Source of the DNA: Mangifera indica
Taxonomy: Eukaryota; Streptophyta; Magnoliopsida; Sapindales; Anacardiaceae
Reading direction: 5' to 3'
DNA length: 64,000 bases
NCBI RefSeq assembly: GCF_011075055.1
Contig: NW_025401099.1
Coordinates: 1 to 64,000, forward strand
Shown here: in pieces, positions 53,268-64,000 of the stretch
Layout of the letters: the number at the start of each line of letters is the position of its first letter
Numbering within the stretch: the stretch's first letter is position 1
The notes under the pieces: model-generated
What the model saw: the letters and a program-made list of their open reading frames with translations, nothing else
Told to the model about the DNA's origin: nothing
Databases searched by the model: none
Translations under genes and position numbers: made by a program

Positions 53268-55546
53268 CCAAAAACTTCTCGAAGAAATAGTTTTGGAATC
53301 ACCCATTCATTAGGGTTTATCGATGTATCCTCATAGCTCATAGAAAAACTTATAATCGAGTTAGAAGATGCTTTATTATCTAGCGATATGAGTTCCTCAT
53401 TATTGTTGAATAGATTAGAAGGCTCATTTAAATTTATATTCTATTCATAAAAAATATTTAACCTATGAAAAGCTGATGATTCCTCATCATCTCTTGATGA
53501 ATATTCCTTGTCAAAAAACAAGTTATCCTTTGATTCCTTAGAGTTTTCTGAAATTAGTTCATAGACTGATTCATCATTTGAGTTTACCTCATATCCAAAC
53601 ACAAGCTCATATACAGAAGATCTAGTGCTCATAACTATATTAAGCAGTTTAACACTAGCTTTCTTCTTAGCCTTATTTGGACATCTTTCCGTATAGTGAT
53701 CTGTACTACCATATATCCAACAACAGTTGTAGTCTTTTATGTTTTTCCCAAAGGGACAAGTGGCACAATACTTCTTGTCTTCTCATTCCTTCGTTGTCAA
53801 TGAAACTTTCCTTGTTTTTCTCATAAATCTTCCATGGTTAAGGAGTTTTGATTTATTATAGAAAAGTTTTCTCCTTACAGTTTGAAAGTTTTTAGGCTTG
53901 AACCTATCCTTTTTAAAGAACTTAGTTCTCTTCCTATGAGTTTTCCTACTTTGAAGTTTATCTAGTTTATTTTTAATACAACCGTATTGTTCTGAGACTA
54001 CTTCAAAGTTGTAATAGTAAGTGTCATCAAAACTAAGCTTTTTAGCCTCTTTGTTAAGCTTTGCATTCAGACATCTTGTTCTCACAAGCTGCCTTACAAC
54101 TTCGATTCTTCCTCTTAAAAAATCAACTATTTGGTTCTTTTCTAGAAGTAGCTTAAAAGCCTTGTTGGTTGCTTTAACCCACCCATTGGGCAACTTGGTG
54201 AAAAAGGTATTTTTCATTATCTCTTGTGTGCTTTCGGTAACTGATAAAAATATCGTTTATATTCATAGACAATTTTTGAATTGGCACGTCACAAAGACAA
54301 AGCTTTGTTAAAGCTTCTAAAGTAATGACCGCTACAAGGTTTTCATTGGATTTTGTTATCTTAGTAAACTCCCTTGAGAGCATATCCTTGAAGAGGGCAA
54401 ATATTCCTTCATGACTCTTCAAGTCCTTTACCATATCTATGATTTCGATATTAGCTTCTAGACTTATCTAAAAGCTTTCACAGTGTAGATCGTAAGAATC
54501 GATAAATTTGTCCTAGGTCCAATGACTTATTTTGCATATGGACCCAATTTACAGTTTCCTAATTTTCGATAACATCAGCCATATTACTGACACAGTCAAT
54601 ATTTTGGAAACTTTTGCTAGATGGTATTTCCACCAATCTATGTGTTAGGTTAGACGTAAATTCTGACTTTATCTTTGTAGGATAAGTCGTAGGTATGTAC
54701 TCAAGCTTTGAGATTTATTGTAAAAACCCTTCAAAAGAGTGTAAAGTGCTTTTCATTCCTTTTAAGGGATCATTTTTAATCTTCGTTTTCCTGAAATTAG
54801 AGATTAGATTATCTAGATCTTCCATTTTTAGTCCTAGAGAGATCTTTTTAGTTTTCCCTCCCTTAGAAGTTATTCTTTGTTTTTTAAGTTCCTCTTTGTA
54901 ATATTTGCTAATTTTTTTGGCATCTGAAAGTGTTATATCTGAAAGTCCTGCTTCTACCTTATGTTTACCTTCTTTTTTTGAAATAAAGTATTCCTTTTTT
55001 ATTGCTTTTAAATATAAGTTTTCGACTTTTTCCCAATCTCCTTAGGATACCTAAGCTACAAAGTTTGCATATCTCAGTGATAGACTAGGATACTTACTTT
55101 GTAGGTTGACAGTGAATTGTTTGAGTGTTTCCTCGTCTACCATGCTTTTCTTAGTTAGGAAGTAAGATAGGGGATATCACAAGTTCTTCTGGATTTTGAG
55201 ACCAATATTCTATAACAACCTCTACTTTATCTAACCATTTATTTTGAAACTCTAGTTCATATGTTTCAGTAGTTGTAATCTGGGTAGGTATAAACTGGGA
55301 TATCATGGCACCTTATCGCAAGACTTTATGAATTGCGTCGAGTAATCTTCTTACTCTTAACCACTCTAAATAAGCTTGTCAAATATGTAGGTTCTCATTA
55401 CAGATATCAAGAATACACTGTCTAATCTCTTGTTTAGTATATCCTTCAACACAGTATACTTGCTCTATATCACTAAGGGTTATTGTCATAAGGTAATTCT
55501 CTATCTTTATGATAGTATCCACAAAAGCAAAACTATCAACGAACAT
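53268..55546 (-). pseudogene. Pararetrovirus capsid region, copy B
   Basis: Same as 5640-7918. Open pieces at 54434-54174, 54217-53783 and 53632-53441 translate as in copy A, including the Tyr that replaces the second Cys of the zinc knuckle. Confidence 0.68.
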
Positions 55547-55826
55547 TCCGTATTTACCTATTTAGTAAAATAGTAAGAACACATTTTAAAACTATTATCC
55601 TTTATAAATCAGACCCATGTTATTAGTAAACCATAATTAATCAAAATTTAATGATTTAATAATATTATAATTAGATAGAAAATAAAATTGTTTGGGATGT
55701 CATTAGTGGACGTTAGAGGACTTTATTGATTTTTTTTATAATAATATTATGAACAATGAACTAAATGGAATCAAATGTTTAAATAAATCTTATTTTCATT
55801 TAAATCATGAGATCGAAAATAAATTT

Positions 55827-56086
55827 GTCATAGGTTTGTTGAATGCTATCATAGATAAATCTAAGGAGTTAAGTGTGTGTGTGTGTGTGTGTGTCTGTCT
55901 GTCATAGGTTTGTTGAATGCTATCATAGATAAATCTAAGGAGTTAAGTGTGTGTGTGTGTGTGTGTGTGTCTGTGTGTGTGTGTGTGTGTGTGTCTGTGT
56001 CTGTGTCTGTGTCTGTGTCTGTGTCTGTCATAGGTTTGTTGAATGCTATCATAGATAAATTTAAGGAGTTAAGTGTGTGTGTAGAA
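55827..56086 (+). repeat. Compound (GT)n minisatellite, copy B
   Basis: Same three-unit arrangement as 8199-8456, but the second GT array is interrupted by a C and followed by one more TGTGTC hexamer. This is the most variable site between the two copies. Confidence 0.9.
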
Positions 56087-56595
56087 ATTAATGATTTTAA
56101 AAAGTTTAAACTATAATAGTCGAATCGTGTATTAAAAGTTAAATTATCATATCATATGTCGTGTATTGTATCGTATGATATACTTTTAAAAAATAAAATA
56201 ATTAAAAATTATAATTGACATGCAATCATTTAGAAAAATATTACAAACATCTTTAATATTTTAAAACATTTTCCATACACCTTAAAAAATTGTCATATCA
56301 TCTTACTGTATCATATAATATATTTATTGTATCATATTAATTTGATACACTTTATGATACGTATCATTTTTCACTTGCGTCACATCGTATTATAGGATAT
56401 GTATTATATATTGTATGATACTAATAACTATGATTTAAACTGTAATCTAAACATAATCAAACTGTATTTTTTCAACTTAATTTAGTTTAGTTTAGAAAAT
56501 TTTTGAACTATTTTTTTATTTTAAGTTAAATAAATTTTCAAACGGTAACAAATTGGATCATGCATATTACTGTGCAGAAATAAATTAAAAAAAAG

Positions 56596-56686
56596 TGGGA
56601 ATTCTTATAAATTATGACGGGCTAAAAGCCGCGTGTCGCACAGTTAGGAGTGTTCGGGACGGCAAGATAGTGGAGAGTAAAAGAAA
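56596..56686 (+). promoter_or_regulatory. Core promoter and 5' leader of the dehydratase gene, copy B
   Basis: Identical to 8966-9056 as far as I can see, with the TATA-like TTATAAATT about 80 bases before the ATG at 56687. Confidence 0.43.
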
Positions 56687-59600
56687 ATGGAGGAGAAAGT
56701 GAAGTGCTTGGCATTGGTAGGAGCTGGCGCTCTATTGGGCTCCGTTTCAACTGTTATTCTCTATAAACTTCTTTCAAGGTAAAACTAATGGCTTTACATT
56801 TTCATTTCTAAATTAATTATCATTTTGTTTATATATCTCTTTTATAATTATAATAGACAGTAAATTTGTGATATTTGATTGCAGATATATGGCAGACACA
56901 AGCTCTGAAAATGGTATTCAATTGAATGTTAATTTCTTTCTAAAGTTTTAAAATTTTGATATTCTTCTTGTTTAACTGTACAAAGACAAGTGGATTACTG
57001 TTTGATTTCTTCCGTCAATTGTTACTTTGGGTATTGCTGCGCAGATTTCTTTTTCGAAAAAAATGTTCCTTGGATTGAAAAATGGGGAAAAATTAAGAGT
57101 GTGCTTGATCGGATAATCCAAAAACAGGACTTTGAGAACAATAACAATGATAATACTTTTGGTCTAGAGCAACAGAAGGAGAGTTCTGTTTTCATTTGTT
57201 TTTAGAATCGTTTATTTTGAAGCCACTGAAAACATCTAACACCAGCATTATTATTGATTTTTTTTTTTTTTTGTAAAATATGTTTGTGGATTTCAAGAAG
57301 CTTTTTTTTGGGTAGGTACCTGATGGCATCCCAAATTCTTAATCTGTATATTTTTATTTTTCTAATGATAACTATTAATAGGTAAAGAACTTGTATCTAC
57401 TACAGCAATTGGTTCTTGTGCGATGAAGGGTGAGATGCCAGGTTTAGATATCCTGAAAGATGAAATAGTTTCTGAACAACTGACCAGGTACCATTCTTTT
57501 TCTTTTCTTAATTTAATTTTCTCTAACTTTTTCTTACTGTCAAACTTATTAAAAATAACACTGAAGATGAATTTATCTTAAGCAAAAGAGTGCAATCAAA
57601 ACAGCTTGATTAGTTACTTGTGACATGCCAGTTTTAGCCTCTATAGCTGGGTTTTGATGCCAACTTTGGCTTGCCATGAAAATCAAATAGTTATTGGATA
57701 AGTTATTAGTTAGTTTTATTTATTGCTTAATTACCTTACTATTCTTGATGGGAAAATTGGAAGGATATAATTATGAGAGAAGCAGTAATAGGGATGAAAT
57801 TTGGTGATAGTGGAGATAGGGAAAATTCAAAAGTATTTCAAAGAAACATGGAATCTTGTGGAGATAGCTAGTATTTATAATGCAGTTCGTATTTCAAGTC
57901 TTAAAGAAAACAAATTAGACGTTTAATATAGGCCACGGACCTTATTGAAACAAACCTTAGAAGTAAAATATCATAAAAGTTCAAATTGGCTCTAATGAAG
58001 AAAACCCTAAATAAACTAAGCAATATACTTGATGAATTCTATACCATGCGTATTGTTTCTTATATCAATTCTTATACTGATATTAAAAGAATTTGATATG
58101 CCATCATTGAATGTTTAGGAGTTTAGTTTTCAATTCTTGTGTGTTATACATCAAAATGTTTGTGTGAACCTAGTTTCACATTTCTTCACTACTAAAGATA
58201 TTAACATGTGAATATAATCTTTTAAAATTTTTGTTAGAGATCTTAGAAATTTATGGTTTTATCACCATGTAGTTCATGCTTTCGTTAAGTTCTACTTTCT
58301 GGTAAATTTCTGTGTTGCATGAATTGAGCTTGAGTCATCCCTTGTTGACATTGGTGTAATTTCAATTTAAAGCTAGTATTTTTAGCATGATTGTAAGTTA
58401 TTATTTGTTTCAATATTAGGAATATTCAATTCTTTGGCATTGAGTTGCAGCAGAAAGTGACTGCATCATATGTTGTTGTCATTGGTCTTGGAGGGGTTGG
58501 GAGTCATGCAGCTTCTATGCTTTTGAGATCAGGGGTTGGCAGGCTCCTCTTGGTGGATTTCGATCAAGTATTTTCTCTATAAGTGTTTTTTTTTTTTTAA
58601 TCTCTGGTTAATTGAGCTACTAATTTTCTAGTATCCTCCAAGTAGTTGATAGCTGAACTTAGTATCAGTTTTGACTACAATACTATCTTGGACTCTCATC
58701 TCATTTATAGAGGTCACTCATCCAATGTTCCCTTTTGCTGATAATATATATACATGTGTGAAGAGAAAAAACATTCTTTTATGTATTGAACTGAATATTG
58801 TTTTACTGTATATACCAAAGGTTTGGAGATTATATTCTGATATCTTGGGAGAGAAAATAATACAGGAGATCAAAAAATGTACAAAAAGGTAAGAAGAAAA
58901 ACAAAATAAAAATCTCCTAAAAATTAGGAATCAAACATAAATGAGATATAATTAGGAATATTATCCCTACGAATCTCCAACAATTTTCAACACTTCCCTC
59001 AAGCTAGTGAGTGGATATCTTCTATTTCCAACTTGTTAATCCTTGAAATTGTGGGAAGTCCCTTAGTTAGGACATTTGCTAATTGATCATATGATGACAC
59101 ATATAGAGTGCTAATCATCCCACTCTCAAGCTTCTTTTTATGAAATGTCTATCAATCTTTATGTGCTTAGTTCGATCATGTTGAACTAGATTGTGTTTAA
59201 TGTTGATGGCTGACTTATTATCACAATAGAACTTCATAGGGCCACTTCTTTTAATTCACAAATCTTCTAGAATTATTTTTAGCCATAACAACTCACAAAT
59301 CGCATAAGTTATAGCCTTGAATTCAGCTTCAGTGCTTAATCTAGCAGCCATAGAGTACTTCTTGCTCCTCCAATTCACAAGATTACCTCATAGAAACATG
59401 CAATAACCTATAGTAGACTTTCTGTTTACATGTGATTTTGCATAGTTTGAATCTGTGTAAATATCTACTGTTAACCTGCCACCTTTTTTGGATAATAAGC
59501 CTCTCCTAGGTGTAGTTTTGAGACACTGAAGTATATTCTGAACCGCTTGCAGATGTTCTTCCCTAGGATCATGCATAAACTGATTGCATAGGCTATATTT

Positions 59601-62600
59601 AGCCTTTTGTGTGATAGGCAAATTAGTTTTCCAACAAGCTGTTGGTAGCTCCCTGTTATCAACAACATTACCTAATTTTTCATTGCCTAATCTGTGGTTT
59701 TGTTCAATAGGGACATTTGCTGATTTGCTACTGAGCTTTTTAGTCTCCTTTAGTAAATCTAAAACATATTTTCTTTGAGAAATAAAGATTTCTTGTTTGG
59801 TACAAGCAACCTCAATCCCAAGAAAATATTTCAATTTTCCCAATTTCTTAATCTCAAATTCACAGGCTAAGCAATCTCTAAGACTCATTTTTTCAATTTC
59901 ATCATTTCTAGTAATGATTATATCATCAACATAAACAATTGGGATAATTACATTACCTCCCTTGGTATGTTTAATAAACAATGCTTGGCTCCCTTGACTT
60001 TGCTTATATCCTATTTTCTACATAACTTTTGTGAATCTTGAACTGTTTTTGGTATGTTAACAGAATCTAAAGTGGTAACAAAGGTTTTATGTTAAGGGGA
60101 CAATGAATTTAGTGACACAAAATTAGATATGAGAGGTTGGATGCATTTTCTCGTTCATTTTCTAACTCAATGTGAAGATCAAGGTTAGATTGCTTGTTAA
60201 TAAATGAGGGAGAAGGTGTTGTTTTAGTACCTAGACTTCGTTTAGAGTCATTAACATGCCTTTTTGGGATTGGGTTCTACATGCCTTAAATAAACTTTCA
60301 ATTCTTTGGATGGTTGATTTAGTTGTGGTTGCTGCTGTACCTGAGAAATATTTTGAGATTCCAGTTTTGATTGGGGTGGTTTTAATGGCTCGGATTTTGA
60401 GATTTCTTTGTTATTAGTTGTGTAAAATGTGGGCTGTTGCATCGGAAGTTCAAGTGTGAGTGTTGGTAGTGTGAGTATGGGCTGTGGTACTGAAATTTTG
60501 AGAAAAATCAATTTTGAATCTTTCAACTCATCCAAGCTCTCATCTTCCTTGGAGGACTTTCATTGAAGATGAGAGAATTGAATTGATTAGTATGGATTAG
60601 CTTTAAAAAAAGTGACATCCATAGTGACAAAGATTTTACGGCTGGGTAAATGGTAACATTAGTACACAAACTGATGACTATAATAACCAATGAAGACAAA
60701 CTTTAGTGCTCGAGGATCTAACCTAGTGCGATGTTGTTTATGGACATGAACATATGAAGTACAACCAAATATTTTTGGGGATAAATAATTTAGATTGACA
60801 TTTTCTAGAGAAAACTGAGACAACATACCTCCAACATTCTTCAAAAATATCTATATCCTATATATATTTACGAAAAACTTAACTTTTTAGGTTTGGATTC
60901 TCAACTTAGGGTATCCATAAACCGTTTATGTTATGGTGTTCGGTTGGTGGCTTCTTGTCGAATACTTCTTGTCATAGTCAATTAAATTTGATGATGAATG
61001 ATGCATAGATATTCTTGTCCTATTTATTATTAAGAATAGAGTTTGATTTGGGTTGCAACTTGAGAATCTGATGTCTGAATAGGGCCACATGTCTTCTTTC
61101 TTGTCTAATGCTTCAAATACTTGCAATGCATGACCTTCAAATTAAAGATATGTGCTCTTCTAATTTTCAGGTTTTATGAGACTGTTAATCCTTTTAGATT
61201 TCTTCAGTGTTCTGGGCTGTTTAAGAGCTCAAAGATTTGTCCTTACATGTAATTGTTGAAATTTGGTCATTAAGTGCCTAGTAGGAACGCTGGTGTCAAA
61301 ATTGGAGTCAGAATGAGATTTGGTTTCATTTGTAATACAGACTGCAATTTTGATGCAATGCTGTAGGGTTGTAAGGCTCCAAAATTTAATTAAAGCTTTT
61401 GGTTAAACTAGAGAGCGCCTTCAATAAAAATTGGTGCCATTTTTGGACATGTTCATACTAGAGGAGATGTTATTTTTGACTTTATATTACTTTCAATGAA
61501 AAGAGTAATTGGAAGCAGCTCAAAAAAGGTAAAGAGCTTGATTTCCTCATCCACCATGTGATCGTGAATAAAAAATTTCATGATCCTTCATTTCTTTATT
61601 TTTCTGGGGATTACATGTCTCATACGGCTTACTTTCTATCTGAATTAAAAAAATACTGTGCTATTATATACTAATAATATTATTTTATAATTTAGGTACT
61701 TTTTTGTGATAATAAAATAGAATTGAAATATGGTCGGATTTGTTTGGATAGTTCTTGTAAAATTAAACAAGTTATTTCATGATTGCTTTCTGTTTTTGTT
61801 GTATGAAAACAACAACATAAATTTAAACCTTTTGTGATGCCAATTTTGACTATGTTGATATATGGAATAACAAATAAAATATTTTGACGATGGGTAGTGT
61901 TTTAAATTTATGAGATTCATATGTTAGATATATAAAGAAAAAGAAGAAAAAAATCAAAGTTTAACATGCTTAAGATGGTGTACAGAGTAACTGTATTGTA
62001 GTAAAATTATACTTTTATCTCATGTTTAATACTAGAAGAAGAAAATAGGTGATTTTTGATTCCTAAATATGTTCATTGCATTTATTTAGGATATTCATAG
62101 ATAGCAATATTTAATAGCAGATTCTAATTTAAGAAGAAAATGTACATATCTGGTCTCTTATTTTTCGAGCTTATGATTATGTACCATTAATATTTGGTTC
62201 ATATAATTATTTTCCTTTTATGGTTTCAGTACAAATGACTTTTTATTTGATATCTTAGGAGCAGATAGGCAGAATAAATTAAGAAAAACTTTGCTCTCAC
62301 CTGCACTCCTGTGCTTAGTAAAAAATTACAAGTATTTGTTCATACACATGTTTTACTCTTTCTGGTCTTAGTACAAATGACTTTTCTGTTTGACATATTA
62401 AAAATGTTTTATTTGAGTAGAAGTAGGAAATAATAAAATTAGGAGAAAATAGGCTCAAGAAATTAGAAGAAGAGCTTTGCTTTCGCCAGCCCTTCTACTT
62501 TAAATTTATAGGCACATGTCTAATGGATGCACTGATATTAATTTAATATATGAATTCCTTATAGACCATTCAGCACCGACCAACACATAATAAAAAAGAA

Positions 62601-64000
62601 AGGACTTCTAACAGTTTCCTTCAGCTTTTTGGGATTTTAATCCTTAATCACCTAGTAATAATATTTTGAAGGTATTGGTAGTAGAAGTGCCGATTTTAAT
62701 TTCCTTTCTATTTTTTGTTTTTTTTGCCACATGGCAAGAATAGGACTAAGACACCGCAAAAGATGGATAATTTTAAAGGACTTTTTCTTTTTGAATTTTT
62801 ATTTGCAAAAGTTAACAACATTAGATTTTATTTAATTATTTGCATTTGATATGTACAATTTTTTCTCATGTGAGAAGGTATCACTTTCATCATTAAATCG
62901 ACATGCTGTTGCAACCCGAGCCGATGTTGGTACTCCAAAAGCTCAGTGCCTCAAAAGGCATTTCTCATTGATCTTCCCAGAATGCTGCATAGAGGCAAAA
63001 GTGCTGCTCTATGATGCAAAATCCGAAGAAGAAATTCTTTCAGGCCACCCTGATTTTGTTCTGGACTGCATTGATAACATTGATACAAAGGTACCTTTTC
63101 CTGCTTACGAGTATGGTTTTCTTGAAAACTAACTTTGATTATCAGTGAAATTATATCTTTAATTTGGGAAAAGACAGTACTAGTATTTTTCATGTACAAA
63201 TTACATTTGAAGATTTGTGATATAGGGTGAAAGAAAATCCTTCAATATGCCTTTTAGCATCTTATACATGATTAAATAAGGTCTCATGATCATCTAAAGT
63301 TACCATACTTCATGAGTAATGTCTTCTTAGGATTTAGATACTATCTTTTGGCATTTCATGTGTTGAGTTTTTAAATTATGGTTATTAAACATGATATTTG
63401 GGCTTATTCAATTTAGAAGTCTTTTGTTGGAACCTAGAAAAACCTCCCAGTTTGTTAATTAGATTACATCTTAGTGTTTGTGTTTCTATTTTTGTGGCAA
63501 GCTTGTCAAATAAATTTAGCCAACATTGAACATTATGTAAGGTATAAGCTTAATCTTCTGGAATTATAGTTTTTCAACAAGGCTAAAATAAAGGTATTGA
63601 TAAGCCAAAAGTATTTCATAACGGTCACTGCTTACTCCTATTATATATTGTTATCTAAGATTATGACATTGGATAGATGCTTAAATTATAAAATACTCGA
63701 TTTTCATATACCATAGGTAGCACTTCTTGCTGCTTGTGTACGTAGGGGTTTGAAGGTTCTATCTGCAACAGGAGCTGGTGCTAGAGCTGACCCTACAAGA
63801 ATTCGTGTGGCTGATTTAAAAGAGTCAACAAATGATCCACTGTCTCGATCTGTAATGCTCTGGCTTTTTTATTTATTGTCTCTTTAACTGTGTGGCTCAT
63901 TTTTAAAAAGTGGATGCTGATTCTTATGCATTGGCTTTAGAGTGTAAGTATTTTGTGTTTCATATGGGAAAAAATCAATAACTCTCCTTCAGTTTTAGAA
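56687..64000 (+). CDS. TCDA: tRNA threonylcarbamoyladenosine dehydratase, copy B (exons 1-6, runs off the window)
   Basis: Exons 56687-56778, 56885-56913, 57382-57487, 58420-58567, 62878-63090 and 63717-63851 match exons 1-6 of copy A, with the same splice sites and no change that I can see in the coding sequence. They encode residues 1-241, the membrane anchor and the nucleotide-binding half. The window ends in intron 6. Whether the remaining exons, and the intron-8 transposon nest, exist in this copy is not visible. If only this part was duplicated, copy B would be a truncated gene lacking the C-terminal third or more. Confidence 0.9.
58732..61132 (-). mobile_element. Ty1/copia remnant in intron 4, copy B
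   Basis: Same element as 11100-13500: RT/RNase H frame at 59981-59388 (identical 197-codon translation) and integrase fragment at 60844-60659. Its presence in both copies shows that the insertion came before the duplication. Confidence 0.75.
59388..59981 (-). pseudogene. Copia RT (C-terminal half) and RNase H, copy B
   Basis: Identical translation to 12349-11756, with the YVDD block and the Leu-Lys-Tyr-Phe-Leu-Gly signature intact. Confidence 0.85.

Larger units (their letters stand above)
49185..55546 (-). mobile_element. Endogenous pararetrovirus, main copy, copy B
   Basis: Near-identical to 1560-7918, with the same stops and frameshifts: intergenic/promoter region about 49185-50000, downstream frame 50201-50001, RNase H about 50628-50378, RT 51564-50928 with YVDD at 51032-51021, protease 52248-51921 (same Gly-to-Arg), movement-protein-like domain 53163-52528, capsid 55546-53268. 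Shared damage shows the duplication is later than the decay. Confidence 0.82.
47624..64000. repeat. Segmental duplication, copy B
   Basis: Near-identical second copy of 1-16368. The real edges are unknown: the match starts at 47624 only because the window begins there in copy A. If the sequence left of position 1 resembles 47280-47623, the repeated unit is longer. It could be a tandem unit of about 47.63 kb or a segment of at least 16.4 kb repeated with 16369-47623 as spacer. The very low divergence means a recent event, or two haplotypes joined in assembly. Confidence 0.97.

Noticed and set aside
55861..56116. Open frames on both strands encoding runs of Thr-Asp-Thr-His or Val-Cys-Val-Ser
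   Set aside because: They are translations of the GT/TGTGTC microsatellite and have no codon structure of a gene.

Overview
The window is nuclear DNA of a flowering plant, very probably a eudicot. It is AT-rich, holds one protein gene with many short GT-AG-bounded exons and long introns, and is otherwise filled with decayed LTR retrotransposons, an endogenous caulimovirus-like sequence, MITEs and microsatellites. The species cannot be named from the sequence.

Layout. 1-7918: an endogenous pararetrovirus (Caulimoviridae-like), mostly on the minus strand (7918 down to about 1560), with a second, plus-strand fragment at 1-1553 that is an inverted copy of its capsid/movement-protein part. 8199-8456: a (GT)n-rich minisatellite. 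9057-34626: an 11-exon plus-strand gene for a 455-residue ThiF/E1-like enzyme, the plant homologue of tRNA threonylcarbamoyladenosine dehydratase (TcdA/CsdL; yeast Tcd1/Tcd2). Intron 4 carries a broken minus-strand Ty1/copia remnant. Intron 8 (about 14.7 kb) carries a nest: a decayed plus-strand copia element (17538-31257) holding an internal tandem duplication, a minus-strand chromodomain Ty3/gypsy element (20686-27628, 5-bp target duplication), a palindromic Mutator-like element inside that element's LTR (26273-27116, 9-bp target duplication), and a short LTR element of TRIM type (29580-30768, 5-bp target duplication). 35240-47270: intergenic DNA with MITEs, LINE tails, Ty3/gypsy LTR and RT remnants, a 23-bp minisatellite and a long (TA)n tract.

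The main structural observation is that 47624-64000 repeats 1-16368 almost base for base, about 47.63 kb downstream. It brings a second copy of the pararetrovirus locus, the promoter and exons 1-6 of the gene; the window ends inside intron 6 of that copy. I saw only a few single-base indels, mostly in homopolymers, plus microsatellite changes. This is either a very recent segmental duplication or an uncollapsed haplotype/assembly duplicate; the sequence alone cannot decide.

Only the dehydratase gene looks functional. All viral and transposon reading frames are interrupted. The gene keeps one continuous spliced frame through all 11 exons although its introns hold more than 15 kb of mobile DNA. 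The most unusual sequences are the duplication, the inverted pararetrovirus copies (a possible source of double-stranded RNA) with a recognisable viral promoter region, and the intron-8 nest, whose order of insertion can be read from its target-site duplications.
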